From the NCBI GenBank assembly GCA_946886645.1, contig CAMPIY010000090.1:1-7014 (forward strand): a stretch of 7,014 nucleotides of DNA. The letters are read 5' to 3'. The translations under genes and the position numbers were made by a program. The notes beneath the pieces were generated by a model. The model was given only the letters and a program-made list of their open reading frames with translations. It had not been told where the DNA came from and did not search any database. The stretch comes from an uncultured Sphingomonas sp. (lineage in GTDB: Bacteria; Pseudomonadota; Alphaproteobacteria; Sphingomonadales; Sphingomonadaceae). Shown in pieces: positions 6,200 through 7,014 of this stretch (positions are counted from its first letter, which is position 1; each line of letters opens with the position of its first letter).

Positions 6200-6273
6200 T
6201 GGATGCCCGACGTGGATTCGAACCACGATTGACGGAGTCAGAGTCCGTAGTCTTACCATTAGACGATCGGGCA
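6200..6273 (-). tRNA. tRNA-Gln (anticodon CTG)
   Basis: Read on the minus strand, all parts fold: acceptor TGCCCGA/TCGGGCA (7 bp, 6267-6273 with 6204-6210), D arm GTCT-AATGGTA-AGAC, anticodon arm ACGGA-CTCTGAC-TCCGT with anticodon CTG (complement of 6239-6241) reading CAG, a 4-base variable loop, and T arm CGTGG-TTCGAAT-CCACG. The body is 71 bases (6203-6273); CCA is encoded in the DNA (complement of 6200-6202). The first pair is U1-A72, the pair recognised by bacterial GatCAB amidotransferase on tRNA-Gln, and the discriminator is U rather than the G73 favoured by E. coli GlnRS. A good promoter lies directly upstream. Confidence 0.97.
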
Positions 6274-6291
6274 ATTGGGCTGCCGGGCGGG

Positions 6292-6320
6292 CAGATAGAA
6301 AGGCCGCCCCCTCCTGTCAA
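6292..6320 (-). promoter_or_regulatory. Sigma-70-type promoter of tRNA-Gln
   Basis: On the minus strand TTGACA (complement of 6315-6320) is followed by a 17-base spacer and TATCTG (complement of 6292-6297). The tRNA begins 18 bases after the -10, allowing a leader of about 11 bases. The stretch just after the -10 is GC-rich (CCCGCCCGG), as in discriminators of promoters under stringent control; that last point is inference. Confidence 0.6.
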
Positions 6321-6416
6321 CGCCGGTCGCCGCCGCGCCGGTTGCGCAGTCCGCCCTGTTCAGGCTAATCTTGTGCCAAGTCAGCCGCGCGGATTTCCGT
6401 TCGGTGTAAGGATAGA

Positions 6417-6428
6417 ATGGGTGTGTGA
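6417..6428 (+). other. Possible three-codon leader ORF before ppx
   Basis: ATG GGT GTG TGA (6417-6428) follows AAGGA (6408-6412) at a 4-base spacing and ends 2 bases before the ppx ATG. The only good ribosome-site-like sequence near the ppx start is therefore placed for this mini-ORF. It could feed ribosomes into ppx by reinitiation, or be chance. Confidence 0.2.
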
Positions 6429-6430
6429 CG

Positions 6431-7014
6431 ATGGCGCAGCAAGTCGCCAGTGTGCCGGCCCCACGGTTTGAGGGCCCGGCGAGCGGAAGGCCCCCGTTTC
6501 GAAGGGGGCACCAGCGCGACGTTTATGGCGCGCTCGACCTCGGGACCAACAATTGCCGTTTGCTGATCGCCCGCCCCGACCAGGGCGGCTTCGTCGTGCT
6601 CGACGCCTTTTCGCGCATCGTCAGGCTGGGCGAAGGCCTGTCGACCTGCGGCAAGCTGAGCCAGGGTTCGATGGACCGCGCGGTCGACGCGCTCTCCATC
6701 TGTGCCGACAAGCTTCGCCGCCGGCATGTCACCTTGTCGCGATCGGTTGCGACCGAGGCCTGCCGGCGGGCCGCCAACGGTCGCGACTTCATCGAGCGGG
6801 TTCGCAACGAGACCGGGATCGCCCTGGAAATCATCGCCCCGCAAGAGGAGGCGCGGCTGGCCGTGCTCGGCTGCCACAAGCTGCTGGAACCCGGCGACGG
6901 GCCGGCGCTAATCTTCGACATCGGTGGCGGGTCGACCGAGCTGGTGCTGGTCGAACAAGGCGATGAGGCGCCGCGCATCCGGGCGTGGTGGTCGGCGCCG
7001 TGGGGCGTCGTATC
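6431..7014 (+). CDS. ppx: Ppx/GppA exopolyphosphatase / pppGpp phosphatase, 3' end cut by window
   Basis: 194 codons are visible and the frame is open to the right edge. The protein belongs to the ASKHA-fold Ppx/GppA family, which degrades polyphosphate and/or hydrolyses pppGpp to ppGpp. Motifs: phosphate-1 loop ALDLGTNNCRLLIA (34-47); SRIVRLGEGL (61-70); SVATEACRRAANG (105-117); PQEEARL (137-143), carrying the likely catalytic Glu; and the phosphate-2 loop FDIGGGSTELVLV (162-174). It covers roughly the first half of domain I-II of a family usually 300-500 residues long. An in-frame TAG at 6413 limits the start to GTG 6425, ATG 6431 or GTG 6452; I chose the ATG, though no strong ribosome site sits at the right distance. 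The 31 residues before the fold are Arg/Pro/Gly-rich and poorly conserved in type, and their DNA contains two hairpins. It is divergent from tRNA-Gln. Ppx versus GppA activity cannot be decided from this part. Confidence 0.92.
   Translation, partial: MAQQVASVPAPRFEGPASGRPPFRRGHQRDVYGALDLGTNNCRLLIARPDQGGFVVLDAFSRIVRLGEGLSTCGKLSQGSMDRAVDALSICADKLRRRHVTLSRSVATEACRRAANGRDFIERVRNETGIALEIIAPQEEARLAVLGCHKLLEPGDGPALIFDIGGGSTELVLVEQGDEAPRIRAWWSAPWGVV

Noticed and set aside
6342..6371. Possible ppx promoter TTGCGC-N18-TAATCT on the plus strand
   Set aside because: Both boxes are poor matches and the spacing is long; too weak to annotate.
5902..6471. 189-codon plus-strand ORF crossing the membrane-protein gene start, tRNA-Gln and the ppx start
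   Set aside because: It runs straight through a tRNA on the other strand and into ppx in another frame, so it cannot be a normal gene.

Overview
The window looks like an ordinary chromosomal stretch of a GC-rich alphaproteobacterium, most likely a member of the Sphingomonadales. The basis is protein style: a TypA/BipA GTPase, a Ppx/GppA phosphatase with the DLGTNNCRLL variant of its first phosphate motif, a SleB-type cell wall hydrolase with its own signal peptide, and a small membrane protein resembling the DUF6356 family, which I know mainly from sphingomonads. This is recognition from memory, not a database result. No phage, transposon, integrase, CRISPR array or toxin-antitoxin pair is visible.

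Layout from left to right: typA (+, cut at its 5' end by the window edge); a convergent non-heme chloroperoxidase-type alpha/beta hydrolase (-); an EVE-domain protein (-); a 319-base intergenic region with a probable promoter for the EVE gene and a hairpin-rich leader for the next gene; a secreted SleB-like cell wall hydrolase (+, apparent TTG start); an intrinsic-terminator-like hairpin; a single-domain response regulator (+, GTG start); a glutathione S-transferase (-) whose stop overlaps the regulator's stop by 4 bases; a three-helix membrane protein (-) 31 bases upstream of the GST and possibly co-transcribed with it; tRNA-Gln(CTG) (-) with an encoded CCA end and a good sigma-70-like promoter; and the 5' part of ppx/gppA (+), divergent from the tRNA and running off the right edge.

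The genes do not form one obvious pathway. They are mostly single transcription units: translation and stress GTPase, detoxification-type enzymes, wall remodelling, signalling, and polyphosphate/ppGpp metabolism. I do not see a new multi-gene system here. The points most worth a second look are small: the unclear 5' end of the cell wall hydrolase gene (TTG start overlapping the TGA of a mini-ORF, or a one-base shift in an A5 run), the chain of inverted repeats in its leader, a near-perfect inverted repeat directly before the response regulator's ribosome binding site, and a mini-ORF plus early hairpins at the start of ppx.
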